Shown here piece by piece: positions 16,121 through 24,398 of a stretch of DNA of 43,225 nucleotides. This stretch comes from Verrucomicrobiota bacterium. Lineage in GTDB: Bacteria > Verrucomicrobiota > Verrucomicrobiia > Chthoniobacterales > JAFAMB01. Numbering within the stretch: the first letter of the stretch is position 1; each line of letters opens with the position of its first letter. The notes beneath the pieces were generated by a model that searched no databases, was not told the DNA's origin, and saw only the letters and a program-made list of their open reading frames with translations. The position numbers and the translations under genes were made by a program. Location: NCBI GenBank assembly GCA_019239825.1, contig JAFAZK010000282.1, positions 1 to 43,225 of the forward strand, written 5' to 3'.

Positions 16121-17005
16121 GTGCCTAGACGACCGCGCCCCCCCATAGAAAAGGATCCGAATCGGAACCTGCTCGAGATAATATCGACTTCGCTACAGGA
16201 CCTGCGCCCTTCTGATCGTAAGGTTGCAGAACTTACTTTGGCCGCGCCCGAGTTTGTACTGAATGCGACCGTTGATCAAACGGCAAAACGATCCGGTGTG
16301 AGTGAGCCGACTGTGATTCGGTTTTGTGAAGCGCTCGGTTTCGAGGGGTTTCAAGACTTCAAAGTCCGGCTAGCCCAAAGTGTTGCTCTGGGTATGCCGG
16401 CCACCCACTCAGTCATTCTGCCGGCTGATGCCGTCGGCATCATCGCGGATAAGATCTTTGACTACAGCATGAACAGCCTAGATTGGGCTCGCAAAAAGTT
16501 AGATAAAGACGAACTGAACAAAGCGGTCGATCTACTATTGGCGGCTAACCGCATCGAGTTTTTTGGCTTTGGCGCATCCGGAATCGTCGCGTTAGACGCA
16601 CAACAAAAGTTTCCATTGTTCGGGGTGCCCTGTATGGCGCATTGTGACTCACATCAACAGTTCATTGCTGCCTCGATGCTGAAGCCGGGCGACGTTGTGG
16701 TGGCCATCTCGAACACGGGTCAGACAAAAGGGGTGATTGAGGCGGCAAAGACTGCGCTAACGAACGGAGCTTCCGTGATCGCCATCACCGGAAAAATCGG
16801 GCCTTTGGTAGAACATTGCACTGTGCCGCTGCTGGTTGAAACATTGGAAAACACGGATGTTTACACTCCTACCATTTCGCGGCTGGCAGCACTTACCTTG
16901 ATCGACATCTTAGCCACCAGCGTAGTCACGCGCCGGGGCCAGGACCACAACTCCCGGGTGGCGGAGATGAAACGGAATCTCGCCACCAAGCGAAACAGTC
17001 TCTAA
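16121..17005 (+). CDS. RpiR/MurR family transcriptional regulator
   Basis: 294 aa. An N-terminal helix-turn-helix of HTH_6 type lies at about residues 45-78 (VDQTAKRSGVSEPTVIRFCEALGFEGFQDFK). A SIS sugar-phosphate-binding domain occupies roughly 125-270 (FFGFGASGIVALDAQQKF; AISNTGQTKGVIEAAK). Such proteins sense a phosphosugar and control its catabolic genes. Its place between the sugar-acid operon and the galactosidase/ABC operon makes either its target. Start is GTG with GGAGAGG seven bases upstream, inside an inverted-repeat arm, so a hairpin could hide the site. Confidence 0.9.
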   Translation: MPRRPRPPIEKDPNRNLLEIISTSLQDLRPSDRKVAELTLAAPEFVLNATVDQTAKRSGVSEPTVIRFCEALGFEGFQDFKVRLAQSVALGMPATHSVILPADAVGIIADKIFDYSMNSLDWARKKLDKDELNKAVDLLLAANRIEFFGFGASGIVALDAQQKFPLFGVPCMAHCDSHQQFIAASMLKPGDVVVAISNTGQTKGVIEAAKTALTNGASVIAITGKIGPLVEHCTVPLLVETLENTDVYTPTISRLAALTLIDILATSVVTRRGQDHNSRVAEMKRNLATKRNSL

Positions 17006-17133
17006 CTCGCCTGAAGCTCGTTAGAATGGCAGATGACAGGATGACAGATGACAAATTGTGTAGAGCCTCGTGCTGTCTAATATTTGTCATCTGTCATTTG
17101 CCATTTGTCATTCCGAAGCGAGCCTAAGCGAGC
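17006..17133. repeat. Inverted repeat with CTCGCC..GCTCG ends and ATGACAG heptamers
   Basis: The outer arms CTCGCCTGAAGCTCG (17006-17020) and CGAGCCTAAGCGAGC (17119-17133) are near reverse complements. Inside are GATGACA units (about 17027-17055) and TTGTCATCTGTCATTTG (about 17090-17112). It has the same outer ends as 7475-7594 but a different heptamer. The right arm overlaps the last codons of the GH4 gene. Confidence 0.8.
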
Positions 17134-18449
17134 TGCGGCAGCCACTGTTCCTGGGCGGCAAGCATCTTGTCTACTAACTCATGAATTTGCGGCAGTGTGC
17201 AGACTGCTGCGGTCAAGGGATCTAGCATGACGGCATGGTAGACAGCGTCTTTGCTGCCGGTTAGGGCAGCTTCGACGATTAACTCTTGAACATTGATGTT
17301 GGTGCGGTTGAGAGCTGCCAGTTGAGCGGGAAGGGGACCCACTTTTATTGGCTGGATTCCGTTTCCGTCGACCAGACAGGGAACCTCGACACAACAACCC
17401 GCCGGTAGATTGTCGATCAGGTCGTCATTGGGGACGTTGCCATTAATTGTAATGGGCCGATTGGTCTCGATCGCTTCGATGATACGCGCGCCGTATTCGT
17501 GCGTGCGCGCCGAGCTCAATTCTTCCTGTAGAATCGATTGATATTCTTGTTGGAACTTTTGGACCCGGTCATGACAATGGCGCAAATATCCGCCGGTGCG
17601 CCCAAATTCGAACCAGTGATTGATCTGGTCGGTAAACCGCGGGACGAGGTCATTGTTTACCATTTTTGCGGTCTTGCGAAAATAAGGGACGTATTCGCTG
17701 GCGTGCCCGCTGGATTCGGTAACGAAGTAGCCAAAATGCTTTAACAGGTCTATTCGCACCGGCTCTTGTCCATAGATGGCCGGGTCTTCGACGGCGGCCA
17801 AGATTTTTGGGTACAGATCTTCTTCTTTAGTCCGGAACTCGAGAAAGAAGGCTTGATGGTTGATACCGGCACAGAAGAAGATGACATCCGCGTATGGTAC
17901 TTTAATCCATTCGGCCAGTAGCTCACTGGTGCCTTGAACACTGTGACAAAGGCCGACATGCGGAAGGCCGGTGCCTGCGGAGATTGCCCAGCAGTTGGCT
18001 GCCATGGGATTAACATAGTTTAGCAGCAGCGCATCGGGAGCGTACTGATCGATCTCGGCGCAAATATCGATTAGCACCGGGATGGTTCGTAAGGCCCGGA
18101 ATACCCCTCCTGGTCCCAGGGTATCACCGACACACTGCTCGATACCGTATTGCCGGGGAATTTCGATGTCGAGCTGATAGGCATCAAGACCGCCTTGCTG
18201 GAAGGTGGTAATGACATAGTCCGAGTCTTCAATCGCTTCCTTGCGATCGAGCGTCGCCACCACAGTGGCTTTAACACCGCGCCGATCGATCGTTGATTGG
18301 ACGATCTGGCGCGATTGCTCTAGCCGCTGCGCGTCGAGGTCCATCAAAACGAGGGTGCTCTCTTGTAAAGCAGCTGTAAGCAGGATGTCGTTTGTGAGGT
18401 TTCGAGTGAAGACTAAGCTTCCGGCTCCGATAAAGGTAATTTTTGGCAT
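17124..18449 (-). CDS. melA: Alpha-galactosidase, glycoside hydrolase family 4
   Basis: 441 aa. Extensive likeness to E. coli MelA: ITFIGAGS at the N-terminal NAD-binding turn, DTLGPGGVFRALRTIP, LLNYVNPMA (N147), GLCHSVQGT (C168 and H169, metal ligands) and CAGINHQAFFLE (H198). GH4 enzymes use NAD and a divalent metal, usually Mn, to oxidise C3 and eliminate the glycosidic bond. Alpha-galactosides such as melibiose are the likely substrates; alpha-glucuronides are a less likely alternative. It is probably the last gene of the minus-strand ABC operon, about 365 bases after the permease, with repeat DNA in between. The stop lies within a repeat arm. Confidence 0.92.
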   Translation of the reverse strand: MPKITFIGAGSLVFTRNLTNDILLTAALQESTLVLMDLDAQRLEQSRQIVQSTIDRRGVKATVVATLDRKEAIEDSDYVITTFQQGGLDAYQLDIEIPRQYGIEQCVGDTLGPGGVFRALRTIPVLIDICAEIDQYAPDALLLNYVNPMAANCWAISAGTGLPHVGLCHSVQGTSELLAEWIKVPYADVIFFCAGINHQAFFLEFRTKEEDLYPKILAAVEDPAIYGQEPVRIDLLKHFGYFVTESSGHASEYVPYFRKTAKMVNNDLVPRFTDQINHWFEFGRTGGYLRHCHDRVQKFQQEYQSILQEELSSARTHEYGARIIEAIETNRPITINGNVPNDDLIDNLPAGCCVEVPCLVDGNGIQPIKVGPLPAQLAALNRTNINVQELIVEAALTGSKDAVYHAVMLDPLTAAVCTLPQIHELVDKMLAAQEQWLPQLA

Positions 18450-18815
18450 AAGTTAGGAATCGGACTCGTCCGGCAGCCGCCGGAGTGGTCGGAATGACAG
18501 ATGACAGATGACAAATGACAGATTGTGGACACGGCTGGCGCCGGTACGGGACTTGTGTTGAAGGGGCAAGGGGACTTAGCCCGGGGTATGAACCCCGGGT
18601 TACCTATCCAAATAGATCTCGCCCTGAACCGGCGACAGATAGCTGTCCCCGATCCGTGCGCTGGCGAACCGATCTCTTCCGCCCATTCCGGGCGGTGCGC
18701 TTGCTTAACGCTACCCAGGGTTAAAACTCCGGGCTTAGTCCTACTGTCCCTTCTGGACAGATCTTGGTAATTTGTCATGCTGTCATCTGTCATGCTGAAC
18801 GAGTTTCGGGCGAGT
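18450..18815. repeat. Nested inverted repeats between permease and melA
   Basis: No gene is seen in this 366-base gap. The outer arms are GATGACA heptamers at 18493-18522 and their reverse complement at 18769-18795. The inner arms are a GACTTAGCCCGGGG..CCCCGGGTTA hairpin at 18573-18602 and a diverged counterpart at 18711-18741. The inner pair resembles the CCCAGGGC hairpins at 41157-41416, so one repeat type sits in the loop of another. A promoter for melA could be here. Confidence 0.75.
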
Positions 18816-19640
18816 TCAGCTTTTGACTGCACCGGCAGTTAGTCCCGCGACCAAGCGCCGTTGTACGATGGCGAAAAATAGGACGGTCGGCACGATCGCG
18901 ATGACCGTGCCGGCTGTGATTAATCCCCACTTTACTTGCAGGCTCTGCAGAAAACTTTGTAACCCCAGCGGTAAGGTCTGGGTTGCATTGCTCTGAGAGA
19001 GAATAGAGACAAACAGGTAGTCACCCCATGAGACCACGAAAGCAAAGAAGCCGGCTACGACCAGGCCGGGAAGAGCAATCGGATAGAGGATCCTAAAAAG
19101 GATGGCAAGACGCGAACAACCGTCGATGGCGGCTGCTTGATCGAGTTCGCGCGGAATCGCGTTGAAGTAACCGGTTAACATCCAAAGCGCGAATGGCAGA
19201 GTAATCGAGGTGTGGGTGAGGATCAGACCGAGGTGCGTATCAACCAAAGACAGGTTCGACATCAACACGTAAAACGGTACCAGCACTAAAACGTACGGGA
19301 AAAACTGAGGTAACAGTGCGGCTAGCATCAGATAAGGTTTACCTCTCAATGAGAACCGGCTGAGACCGTACGCACCGAGACTAGCAAACAAGACCACGAG
19401 CAGCATCACGCAGGTGGCAATAAAGATAGAGTTACCCACCAGTTGCGGGAAGTTGTTAAGGTTGAAGGCCTCAAGATAGTTAAAGAAAGTCAGCTCGGAC
19501 AAAGCTGGCAAAATGCGGCCGGATTGGATCGAATCCGAGGTCCGGAAACTGCAGAGTAAAAGCCAGGCCATCGGTCCGAGCAAAAAGAGATAGAATAGGC
19601 CGAGCCCTAGATAGACAATAACCCGGTGGGCACGTTTCAT
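18816..19640 (-). CDS. ABC sugar transporter permease (MalG type)
   Basis: 274 aa, six TM segments, starting ATG at 19640. The EAA loop is readable: ELDQAAAIDGCSRLAILFRILYP cut by the usual G. It pairs with the permease encoded just upstream, whose stop overlaps this start by 4 bases. Together with the binding protein they form a CUT1-type importer for oligosaccharides in the inner membrane; neighbouring MelA suggests galactosides. No ATPase gene accompanies the cluster, so a shared MsmX/UgpC-like ATPase encoded elsewhere is expected. Confidence 0.92.
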   Translation of the reverse strand: MKRAHRVIVYLGLGLFYLFLLGPMAWLLLCSFRTSDSIQSGRILPALSELTFFNYLEAFNLNNFPQLVGNSIFIATCVMLLVVLFASLGAYGLSRFSLRGKPYLMLAALLPQFFPYVLVLVPFYVLMSNLSLVDTHLGLILTHTSITLPFALWMLTGYFNAIPRELDQAAAIDGCSRLAILFRILYPIALPGLVVAGFFAFVVSWGDYLFVSILSQSNATQTLPLGLQSFLQSLQVKWGLITAGTVIAIVPTVLFFAIVQRRLVAGLTAGAVKS

Positions 19641-20599
19641 TGTGTCTCGTATCCTCCAATCACTCGACGGCAGATCGTTACAAGAATGACTAGAACGACT
19701 AACATTACCACGCCGCCCGCGCTGGCGTAACCGAGCGCATAGCCACTCCAGGCTTGTTTGTAAATATAGGTGGGCAGAACTTCGGTCGCATTTACCGGCC
19801 CGCCGCCGGTGGAGAGAAAAACGAAATCGAAATTGTTGAAGGTGAAGGTCACGTGCAGAACCACCATAACCAGGATGATGTAGCGTAGATTGGGCAAGGT
19901 AATGAAAACGAGACGGTGCCAGCGGGTGGCGCCATCGATGCGGGCGGCTTCGTAAAGATCCTGGGGAATAGCCTGCATCGCCGCCATGAAGGCGATCGCG
20001 TAAAAGGGGATGTTACGCCAAAGATGCATGATGAGGACCAGCAGAAAGGCAAAATTCTCGTCGCCGAACCAGTTCCTGGTCCATTGGCTGAGCCCAACCT
20101 TGGTTAACAGCAGATTGAAGAATCCGTAATTAGGCAGGGTAAAAAAACGAAAGATAACGACGGCGGTGATGATCGGTAGTACCCAGCTTACCATTGCCAG
20201 ACTCCGGAATACCTGGATGCCGGGCACCCGTTGGATCAACAGATGAGCCAGGATTAAACCGAAAAATACTTGTAGAAGAACCGCTGCCGAAGTGAGCTCA
20301 ATTGAATGAAGAAAGGAGAGGCGAAAGATCGGATCAGTGAAAAGTTTAAAATAGTTCGCTAGGCCTACTAGATTGAAATGATTGGGATCAAGCAACGATT
20401 GATCGGTAAACGATGTGAAGATCCCGTAAGCGGTTGGGTAAAGATTGAGCCCGAGAATGATGGCGAGCGCGGGAAGCAACAACAAGTATCCGAAAGCCTC
20501 TTTCCAAAGGCGAACCAGGATCGGGGTGCGGTAGTCCTTGGGAGCACCAGCCTTTGGTTGCTGGAATGCGAGGTCCTTAGTGTCCATCGTTACTGGCAT
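19637..20599 (-). CDS. ABC sugar transporter permease (MalF type)
   Basis: 320 aa with a short cytoplasmic N-terminus (to about residue 30) and six TM segments. The EAA motif reads IPQDLYEAARIDGATRW followed by FITLP. It is the partner of the MalG-type permease. An in-frame ATG two codons later (MDTKDL) is an alternative start. The binding-protein gene lies upstream, separated by a family G element, which may reduce read-through so that binding protein exceeds permeases. Confidence 0.92.
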   Translation of the reverse strand: MPVTMDTKDLAFQQPKAGAPKDYRTPILVRLWKEAFGYLLLLPALAIILGLNLYPTAYGIFTSFTDQSLLDPNHFNLVGLANYFKLFTDPIFRLSFLHSIELTSAAVLLQVFFGLILAHLLIQRVPGIQVFRSLAMVSWVLPIITAVVIFRFFTLPNYGFFNLLLTKVGLSQWTRNWFGDENFAFLLVLIMHLWRNIPFYAIAFMAAMQAIPQDLYEAARIDGATRWHRLVFITLPNLRYIILVMVVLHVTFTFNNFDFVFLSTGGGPVNATEVLPTYIYKQAWSGYALGYASAGGVVMLVVLVILVTICRRVIGGYETQ

Positions 20600-20873
20600 G
20601 ATGTTGCGTAAGCCGGCGCTATGCTAGGTGAATTGCGTTTTGGCCGCCCCATTGGCAGGGCGAGGCTCCCGAACCGCCTGGAATCTTTGACGAGAGCGGT
20701 GAACGTAGTTGGACTGCAGGTCTGGCTGCGTTGATTGGCTGCCGAGCCGTGTTCCCAACGGCTCGGCGAGCGAACTGGACTAGCCACAACACATCCCTAC
20801 AGAAAGACTGAATCCTTCGGCAAGGCCCCTTGATCGTTTGGGAGCCTCGCCCCACCAAGTTTTCCTCTTCGTC
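20600..20873. repeat. Family G element between binding protein and permease genes
   Basis: The arms 20652-20674 and 20836-20858 (GGGCGAGGCTCCCGAAC and its counterpart) match with about three differences. The spacer holds GCTGCCGAGCCGTG, then AACGGCTCGGCGAGC and CTGGACTAGCC, the same order of blocks as in 1544-1829. No gene. It lies inside a probable operon, where the stem could act as a transcript stabiliser or partial terminator. Confidence 0.78.
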
Positions 20874-22178
20874 CTACAGTTGATTATCGGTTGCGCGTTT
20901 CTCCAGTGTTGAATAGAGCGCCTTACCGGCCTCTTCCGGTGTGCTGTTCTTGTAGATCACTTTCTGTATCGCTTCAGTGATGTCGTTGATCACATAGCCC
21001 CAGTTAATGGCAGCCAACGCAACGCCAGTGCTCAGTTGGGAGCTAAAGGCTTGCTGCCACCAGTTGTCTTTAAACTCCGGTAGCTCCGCCACGTCCTTTC
21101 GGGGTGGATTAACACCTTCAGTTTGATTGTCCAACGCGACAAACTCTTTGCTCGCCAAAATCTTGATCAAAGCCCAGGCGTCCTGTTTATCCTTACTGGC
21201 GGCGTTGATCAGCAGTGGTTTAACTTCCAGGTAAGTTGCTTGGGTGCCGCCGCTCGGTAACGGCAGGGGCGCAACCCCAGTCTCTTCTTCGAGAATCTTC
21301 TTCGCGGTGTCTCCAGTTAGCCGGTAGGAGTAGAGCCAGGGTCCCATCGGTACCATGGCCGACTTTCCAGAGACGTAGTCGGTGTCCGTCGCCTGATAAT
21401 CGTTGCCCCGAGTGTTCTGGTTTGCCCCGGACGGAGTGCCGGCGAAAAAGACGTCTTGATATAGTTTCAGAACTTCGGCGAGTTTCTCCGGTGTGGTGTT
21501 CATCTCCCATTTCTTGGAAGACTCGTTGTATTTAAAGGGATTTTCACCGCCATTCACCTCGAAGAAGAAAGAGATGAACTCCTGGAAGGTGCGGACGCTC
21601 CCATTTTTGGTGGTTAATCCTAGACCGGCCACCCCATCTTCTTTGGATGAGATCAAAGCCGCATCTTTGACTAAGTCATCCCAGGTCTTCGGCGCCTCAA
21701 TACCATATTTCTGAAACAGATCCTTTCGATAGACCAATACCCGGACGTTGGTGTTGTATGGTACACCGTACAGCTTGCCGTTAATGGTCAGGGCTTTGAT
21801 CGTGCTGGGGATGAACTGATCTTTATCTGCCCACTTCTCGAACTCACTGTCGATCGGCGCGATTAGTCCGGCTTTCTGATAAGCGATCATCCCTTCCAAC
21901 ACCGCTTCGATGACATCCGGTTTGCCCCGGCGCCCCTGGACGATCAGCTTCTGTTGGGCGTCTTGATAGATGGGGGGACCGTAGTTATTGGCCAACGTGA
22001 CGCCGGGTAGCAATTTGGGAGCATTTTCGCTTACCCATTTAGTTAACGGACCTTTGGCGGGGCCGTCTTGTGACATCGGGACGAACCAGAGCTCTAGATC
22101 TTTTGCATGGCTGGTTCCGACGAAAATAGAGGCGCTAAAAAGCGCTAGGAATCGGAAGATTGGCAAACGTTTTGTCAT
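20874..22178 (-). CDS. Sugar ABC transporter substrate-binding protein (family 1)
   Basis: 434 aa from ATG 22178 (MTKRLPIF). Start chosen because a signal peptide follows at once (FLALFSASIFVGTSHA, then KDLELWF); a frame extending to 22316 has no such feature. It shows the SBP_bac_1 pattern: an early beta strand LELWFVP, LYGVPYNTNVRVLVYRKDLFQKYG, PKTWDDL and the C-terminal TPEEAGKAL. It delivers an oligosaccharide to the two permeases downstream. It is not a lipoprotein, since no lipobox Cys is present. Confidence 0.9.
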   Translation of the reverse strand: MTKRLPIFRFLALFSASIFVGTSHAKDLELWFVPMSQDGPAKGPLTKWVSENAPKLLPGVTLANNYGPPIYQDAQQKLIVQGRRGKPDVIEAVLEGMIAYQKAGLIAPIDSEFEKWADKDQFIPSTIKALTINGKLYGVPYNTNVRVLVYRKDLFQKYGIEAPKTWDDLVKDAALISSKEDGVAGLGLTTKNGSVRTFQEFISFFFEVNGGENPFKYNESSKKWEMNTTPEKLAEVLKLYQDVFFAGTPSGANQNTRGNDYQATDTDYVSGKSAMVPMGPWLYSYRLTGDTAKKILEEETGVAPLPLPSGGTQATYLEVKPLLINAASKDKQDAWALIKILASKEFVALDNQTEGVNPPRKDVAELPEFKDNWWQQAFSSQLSTGVALAAINWGYVINDITEAIQKVIYKNSTPEEAGKALYSTLEKRATDNQL

Positions 22179-22211
22179 GTTTTGGGGGCTGGTTGAATCG
22201 GTGGGGTTTCC

Positions 22212-22244
22212 TCCTTCGTCCCGCAGGCGCGGGACTGCGAAGGA
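22212..22244. promoter_or_regulatory. Hairpin in the divergent SBP/AraC intergenic region
   Basis: TCCTTCG-TCCCGC and GCGGGA-CTG-CGAAGGA form a stem of 13 pairs interrupted by a three-base bulge. It lies 34-66 bases upstream of the binding-protein start, in its likely 5' leader, and about 100 bases from the AraC GTG. It could be an operator or an RNA hairpin; no choice can be made by eye. Confidence 0.45.
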
Positions 22245-22346
22245 CAACCTTGAGATTCGGACGAAAAAAATCGGCGCGAATCGTTGCAGCTTGATTAAAA
22301 CGAGGGGCTGCCGCAATAGTCGTTCCGGATCGATAATAGTCTATTT

Positions 22347-23270
22347 GTGAATAAACCCTCATCTAACGGTTTGGGTGGAAGTCCGAGCCGGGATCTGCAG
22401 AATTTGTACGCGACGTTACGCGCCGTCCCGGCCTGTCCGGAAAAGGCCTCAACCTATGCCGGAAGCGTTTATTGCGGGTTGGAGACGCGAATCGATCCCC
22501 TGGATTATCACTGGGACGGACGAAAGCGAGGCGGTCATCCCAAATATCCCTACGTAATCTGGCAATATACTTTAAACGGTTGGGGGCACCTTAGAACAGA
22601 GCGGACGGTTCATCAGCTAGAGCCCGGTAGCGCCTTTACCACGATAGTCCCAAGCGACGACACTTATTGGCTCCCGAGGAAATCAGCCGAATGGACCTTT
22701 TTCTGGTTCATCATTCACCATCCCTATGTCGTCGATAGGATAAAGAAGCGTCAAAGAATGGCGTCTCAAGTGTGGCCGATTCCGCCGGATAGCCCCTTGA
22801 TGGGACGGGCAGTCGATCTTTATGATTCAGTGCGAACTGGCGCGTGTCAGGATGAATTCACTGAGGAGAGTCTCCTTTTTGCATTTATGCTCGAATACGA
22901 GCGATTTGGTCATTCCCTGTTGCATCCGGCTGAAGCGCGAGAACGATTGCTGAAGGAACTTCGAACTGAGGTCCTGAATGGAATGCGAAACGGCGGGCCG
23001 ACGGTCGAACAACTGGCCGCCAAACGGAAATTGAGTCGAAGCGCGTTTTCTCATCGATTCCGTCATGTGACCGGTTCGACGCCAGCCCGTTTCATTACCG
23101 ACGTCAAATTAGGAGAGGTCACCCGGCTGCTGATAAAAACCGATCTCAAGCTTTCTGCGATCGCTGAATTGGCCGGATTCGCCGACGCGACCCACCTGGG
23201 AAAAGTCTTTCGAAAACGCTACTCTCTGACGCCCGACCGCTACCGAAACGCCATGCGGGCCCAGCGCTAA
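22347..23270 (+). CDS. AraC family transcriptional regulator
   Basis: 307 aa. The N-terminal cupin-like sugar-sensing part covers about residues 50-150 (HPKYPYVIWQYTLNGWGHLR; EPGSAFTTIVPSDDTYW). The C-terminal pair of HTH motifs follows from about 210: VEQLAAKRKLSRSAFSHRF, then LSAIAELAGFADATHLGKVF and the closing GLTPDRYR-like SLTPDRYRNAMR. It is divergent from the ABC/melA operon with a shared intergenic region of 168 bases and is its likely activator. Start is a GTG at 22347; no SD is evident. Confidence 0.92.
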   Translation: MNKPSSNGLGGSPSRDLQNLYATLRAVPACPEKASTYAGSVYCGLETRIDPLDYHWDGRKRGGHPKYPYVIWQYTLNGWGHLRTERTVHQLEPGSAFTTIVPSDDTYWLPRKSAEWTFFWFIIHHPYVVDRIKKRQRMASQVWPIPPDSPLMGRAVDLYDSVRTGACQDEFTEESLLFAFMLEYERFGHSLLHPAEARERLLKELRTEVLNGMRNGGPTVEQLAAKRKLSRSAFSHRFRHVTGSTPARFITDVKLGEVTRLLIKTDLKLSAIAELAGFADATHLGKVFRKRYSLTPDRYRNAMRAQR

Positions 23271-23385
23271 CTCGCCTTAGGCTCGTCAGCGCATAGCCAA
23301 TAGCCGATAGCCAATTGCGTGTTGGCTATCGGCTATCGGCTATTGGCTATCGGCTATTGATCATACGGAACGAGCCTAAGGCGAG
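23271..23385. repeat. Inverted repeat with CTCGCCTTAGGCTCG ends and ATAGCCA/G heptamers
   Basis: CTCGCCTTAGGCTCG (23271-23285) and its exact reverse complement (23371-23385) enclose heptamer arrays ATAGCCAATAGCCGATAGCC and GGCTATCGGCTATCGGCTA. It begins directly after the AraC stop and ends close to the stop of the convergent SDR gene, so it may serve as a two-way transcription end. Confidence 0.88.
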
Positions 23386-23390
23386 TGCCG

Positions 23391-24143
23391 TCAGCGCCCA
23401 CCGCCGATTTCTAGGATCGTTCCGGTGACATAAGAAGCTTCTGGGGACAGTAGCCAGAGAACGCCCGCGGCGATTTCGTCCACGGTACCTGGTCGTTTCA
23501 TGGGAATGGTCGAACTTAGCCGGGCGGGACGGTCGGGAGCGCCGGCGGCAGTATGAAGGTCGGTTTCGACGAGACCAGGAGAAACTGCGTTAACTCTGAT
23601 GCCTTCGTTAGCCACTTCCCTGGCTAGTCCAATCGTGAGAGTGTCAATGGCTCCTTTGCTAGCAGCGTAGTGGACCCATTCCCCGGCGCCTCCTGTGCGA
23701 GCCGCTAACGAGGAAATGTTGACGATCGAGCCGCCGGAATGACCATATCGTGTCGACATTTTTTTAACGGCCTCACGCAAGCAAAGCATTGGGCCGATGA
23801 CGTTGACGGCCATTAGTCTTACAAGCATCGGCTGAGTGGTCTCGTCAACCCGAGCGAATCCACCGGTGATGCCCGCATTGTTCACCAACCCATAGATCGA
23901 ACCGAACCGAGTCTCAGCCTCTTGAAAGAGTGCGATGACCTCCGGCTCGACTGATACATCCGCTCGAATCGGAATCGCGTTGCCGCCGGACTTCCGAACC
24001 TGCTCAACCACTCGATTGGCAGCCTCTTGGTCTTTGGTGTAGTTGACCACAATCTGATATTCGGACCGAGCGGCCTTGAGGGCGATGGCCGCGCCAATCC
24101 CGCGACTGGCTCCAGTAATGATTAAGGTACGTGGCGGCGGCAT
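23391..24143 (-). CDS. SDR family oxidoreductase
   Basis: 250 aa from ATG 24143. A TTG at 24173 would put codons into a family G arm and is rejected. Classical SDR motifs: GASRGIGAA (cofactor turn), NNAGITG, a serine in NISSLA, YAASKGA (catalytic Tyr and Lys) and a closing GGGR. It resembles glucose 1-dehydrogenase and 3-oxoacyl-ACP reductase-like members, and substrate cannot be assigned. It is in the sugar region but on its own, convergent with araC and divergent from the S41 protease gene. Confidence 0.88.
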   Translation of the reverse strand: MPPPRTLIITGASRGIGAAIALKAARSEYQIVVNYTKDQEAANRVVEQVRKSGGNAIPIRADVSVEPEVIALFQEAETRFGSIYGLVNNAGITGGFARVDETTQPMLVRLMAVNVIGPMLCLREAVKKMSTRYGHSGGSIVNISSLAARTGGAGEWVHYAASKGAIDTLTIGLAREVANEGIRVNAVSPGLVETDLHTAAGAPDRPARLSSTIPMKRPGTVDEIAAGVLWLLSPEASYVTGTILEIGGGR

Positions 24144-24155
24144 TGGGAAGAGGAT

Positions 24156-24353
24156 GGTAGGGCGAGGCTCCAAGACAACCTAAAACCGTTACCGAAGAAT
24201 TTAAATGTGACTGTACAACTGGGGTGATTCGCTATATGGCTGCCGAGCCTTCCTCTCCGGCTCGAAGCGCTCGTCGGAGTAGCATCCCGAGTCTTTAAGA
24301 ATCGCATAATTCCTCTGTTAAGCTTGAGAGCCTGTCGGGAGCTCGCCTACCAA
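24156..24353. repeat. Diverged family G element between divergent genes
   Basis: The ends GGTAGGGCGAGGCTCC (24156-24171) and GGGAGCTCGCCTACC (24337-24351) are near reverse complements. GCTGCCGAGCC and CCGGCTCG form the inner pair as in the other two copies. It occupies nearly all of the space between the SDR and protease starts, so the promoters of both genes must overlap it. Confidence 0.65.
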
Positions 24354-24398
24354 TGGGCCCTTGAACTCGTTAGACTCCTCTGGTTTGCTGGGGTGACG

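Noticed and set aside
7475..23385. Heptamer arrays as a CRISPR array
   Set aside because: Units are 7-9 bp, contiguous without spacers, and occur as facing arms; no cas gene is present.
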